A stretch of 64,000 nucleotides of DNA from Mycteria americana (lineage: Eukaryota; Chordata; Aves; Ciconiiformes; Ciconiidae). Below, piece by piece: positions 61,106 through 64,000 of this stretch; position 1 is the first letter of the stretch, and each line of letters opens with the position of its first letter. Position numbers and translations under genes: made by a program. The notes under the pieces are model-generated. The model saw only the letters and a program-made list of their open reading frames with translations, did no database searches and was not told the DNA's origin. Where the stretch lies: positions 121,980,562 to 122,044,561 of the forward strand of contig NC_134367.1 in NCBI RefSeq assembly GCF_035582795.1, in the 5' to 3' direction.

Positions 61106-64000
61106 TTTCAATACAAAAATAAAATCAGATTTTTTTCAAAGTAGATTATGTTTGCTTTGTTTCCTTTGGGAAATCACAGTTCTGTCAGTTTTTCTCTAAC
61201 TTAACTTCCATCACAAAACTATCATGAGCTGCTTCTGCTGAGGAAATCTGACATGACAAAATAACACATTCCCTATTGATTGCTGTCGTAGAGTGAGAAA
61301 AGCACCCCTACTCCATTCTCTAGCCAAGATTCCACTCCTTCCATCGTAGTTTCTTTAAAAAGAAAATAAAATCCTTATCCTTGGACAGGAATCTTTTCTA
61401 GTTCAAGCTCTATTCTCAGTACTGCAAAACAGGAAGAGCCTTCAACTTGTATTGACTTCAGCATCCCTGGCTAAGCTCAGAAGACACATAATGATGCTCT
61501 GTTTAGGAAGCTTCTCCTTGGCATTGCTACCTTGTGTGCTACTTCACCTGCATCCCTCATTTTAACTGGTAGAAGAACTGTATGAGGGGTTAACGTGTAG
61601 CATTTAGAAAGATGCACTGGTTTGAAGCAGCTCATGCACCTGAAATTTTGTAATTCTCAACTTGCTGTGTGGATTAGTGGCTGGCCCACTAATCATGATG
61701 CATTTATCTGGCTTCTGAAATGAGCTCAACCAGCCTCTTCATGCCAGCTCATTGTACATGCTGTTCTGTATGTATGTTCCCCAGACATCATGTCCCCAGT
61801 AGGATAATGGCTTTGGTTTTCTTAGAGTGAACCAGTATGTGCAGTTTGGCTCTGGGTGCATCTGTCTCAGTGGCTAGGTCAAACACATGCCATCTTAGAT
61901 ACAGGTAGACAGGATTTTAATAGGAAAAAAAAAACAAACCCAAACCTAAACCCCAAATGTTTATTCCATCACTGTGCATTTTTTGGGGAAAAAAAAAAAA
62001 TAAATCAGGCTTTACCTCTGCTCGTAATAATTCATGTTCCCCACTCTTCCCCTTTGGCTTGCTTTGCCTGACATGGCTTTTGTGTGGAAAGGACTAAATA
62101 CAGCTCAGTCAACATTTGGTAGTCAACTTTTTCAATAGTGAATTCCTCCCTGGGGGCACTTCATCTATTTTCCACAAACAAGCTTCATTAGCTGTCTCAA
62201 TACTGTGAAAAAGCAAGTTTTGGGTTTTTTGTTGTTTTGTTTTGTTTTTTAAATCCAAATATATCTCTTCCTGTGTTCTAGTAACCAGAAGAACACTGTT
62301 AGAAAAAATTGTTTTGGACCTTTTCAGCAAGTATTAAAATCTAAACAAATTTTTGCTTTATTTTAGCCCTGCCTTCTGATAACTTGTTCCTCTCTAATGG
62401 GTTGGTTTGTTGTCCTGGTCACTTTGCCATTGTAGGCCTCAAGAAAAAAAAAAAATCTTCCATTCAGAGTAGGCTGCTAATTTTGCCTATCACCTTCACT
62501 GCATTACAACATTAAGATCAGCTTTAAGTAGCATCCTCCAGGTAAATAGCTTACCTTTCTGTAACCTGTTGGTGCAGCCTATTGTCACAGCTAACAACTG
62601 CATAAAACAAGATTGCAGTGCACATCTGCTTATCACCCAGACAGCTGGAGAACAGCTTCTTGCCTGCCTTGTGCCATGCTGAGTTCTGCTCTGGTGCTGC
62701 TGAAACAAGGAGGAGAAGTTCAGGGAGGAGAGGAAGTGTGGGGCTTTGCTTCTCAATTTTTTTTTTTCCCCTTTGAAAGCAATTCCTTAACATTAAAGAT
62801 TAGGGAAACAGTTTCTATTCTGGGTGATAAGTAAAGCATATTAAGAGTTTTAGCAGAGATTTGGGATGATGCTAAGGGCCATCTTCCAACTGCAGAACTT
62901 GTGTTCCTTCCCATACTTTTTTTTTTTTTTAAAAATCTCTGTTCCCGAAAGCCTAGGAATGGTAATTAAATTGTAGCTGCAGGAATAATGACAGATGTGG
63001 GCCCCTTGCCTACACCTTTTCATCACCGCACCCATCTCCCATCTGTTTTTTGTTTGCCCTAGAGCTTAAGTGGTTTCAAGATCCTCCTCTTGCATGCATG
63101 TTCTCACCATGTGCCCATTTTAAATCTCTCCAGGTATTTTAATGAATTAATTAATTGCCAGTTGCTGACCTCAACACAAGTACATCCTGTAAGTCCTGAC
63201 TTGCATCAGGCACTTTTCTTAGCACAGCCCCTTCTGGGGGCTATTCCAAATCTAAAACTTTGTGTTGTCCAATAACTTTCCGTTCTAAACCACTCCGTGT
63301 AACCCTGATGTTGGCTTTCCCTGCCAAAGCAGGAAAGGCAAGGGTGGCATTAAGGACATGAAAGGCAGTATTTCGGGAAGCACCCAACCACATAATCTCC
63401 TTGGAATATTTTAGGGTTTTCCCACTGTAGTGGGTATCAACACTACTTCAAACTACCATGGGGCGAGTCCAGCAAGAGCAGGTGGGATTTATATTAGCAC
63501 CTGTAATACTGGCAGATTGTCCCCTAAGAAAGTCTTGTAAAGAGAGTGCTAGTGCTTCCCATAGTGTTACTAGGTAATAAACCTGGAACACGAGCCTTTA
63601 AAACGTGGTCAGTGCTGGAATCCATGTAGTACCACGTGAGAACAAAATGCTGAAATGATAATTGCTCACTATCTAATTATACAAGAACTTACAGCCCTGG
63701 AGGGTGAACAACTAATTAAATGGTTATCTGCTTTTAAAATGGCAACAAAGAAATGAGGACTATTCATGCTTTTGGTTCTTGTTCCAGTACTGTCAGCAAA
63801 GTCACGTGTTCCTTGAAAGGTGAATGAGGCAGTCCAGGACGGAGAGAGGTTTCCCCATCCTGATGCCCTGAATGCCATAGGGGGTTATTGAGGCAGGGAA
63901 CTTGCTTTTAGGAGAGTAGGCTGCTTACTCAAAATCAACTCAACTTTTGAGCTGCAACTCAAAATTAAGGAGTATTAAGGGAAGGCAGCCGATGCTGGCC
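61106..64000. other. Intergenic region after ACTR2
   Basis: No coding exon is recognised on either strand. There are A runs at about 61925-61934 and 61990-62001, a (TTTTG)-rich stretch at 62222-62251 and a T-run at 62918-62930. The next gene in the conserved neighbourhood would be SPRED2 in the opposite orientation, but no SPRED2 coding sequence was seen. Part of its 3' UTR cannot be excluded. Confidence 0.5.

Noticed and set aside
61106-64000. Possible 3' end of SPRED2 on the minus strand
   Set aside because: Expected from the gene neighbourhood, but no SPRED2 coding sequence is visible, so only a UTR could be present and that cannot be shown here.
1-64000. CRISPR arrays, phage, integrons, operons or other novel gene systems
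   Set aside because: No spaced direct-repeat array, no bacterial-type gene clusters and no ribosome binding sites. The window is ordinary vertebrate DNA with two housekeeping genes.

Overview
The window is nuclear DNA from a vertebrate, almost certainly a bird. The evidence is: GT-AG introns of only 0.4-6.3 kb in a gene whose mammalian introns are larger; CpG-island promoters; few interspersed repeats; CR1 LINE fragments ending in the octamer repeats (ATTCTATG or ATTCTGTG) typical of avian CR1; and faint old MIR-type SINE relics. The species cannot be named from this sequence alone.

Two conserved housekeeping genes lie head to head. On the minus strand, positions 5702-5724 hold the first coding exon of RAB1A (codons for MSSMNPEY, then a GT donor). 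Its CpG-island promoter lies to the right (about 5.2-6.6 kb), and 1-5701 is the 5' part of its intron 1; the other exons are off the left edge. On the plus strand, ACTR2 (actin-related protein 2, Arp2) is complete. Its CpG-island promoter is at about 34.9-35.9 kb, nine coding exons run from 35579 to 58272 (394 codons, all joined in frame), and a roughly 2.8 kb 3' UTR has several poly(A) signals ending near 61.1 kb. The order RAB1A(-)/ACTR2(+) matches the conserved neighbourhood known from human 2p14. SPRED2, expected further right, was not seen.

The best finding is a 15-nt microexon at 45598-45612 in the large second intron of ACTR2. It adds NNKKM after residue 53 and gives a 399-residue isoform, as in the human long isoform. 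The insert falls in the part of Arp2 equivalent to the actin D-loop.

The 29 kb between the two promoters and the 2.9 kb after ACTR2 hold no protein-coding gene that I can recognise. They contain two well-preserved CR1 3' fragments (22.0-22.6 and 28.6-29.5 kb), a decayed minus-strand CR1 (11.2 kb), possible MIR relics (7.1, 30.3, 33.9 kb) and several 21-24 bp tandem duplications. A further decayed CR1 lies in ACTR2 intron 1 (40.7 kb). Long ORFs in the CpG islands are by-products of GC-rich sequence.

The two genes work in separate systems: RAB1A in ER-to-Golgi vesicle transport and ACTR2 in branched actin nucleation. I see no operon-like, phage, CRISPR or other novel gene system here.
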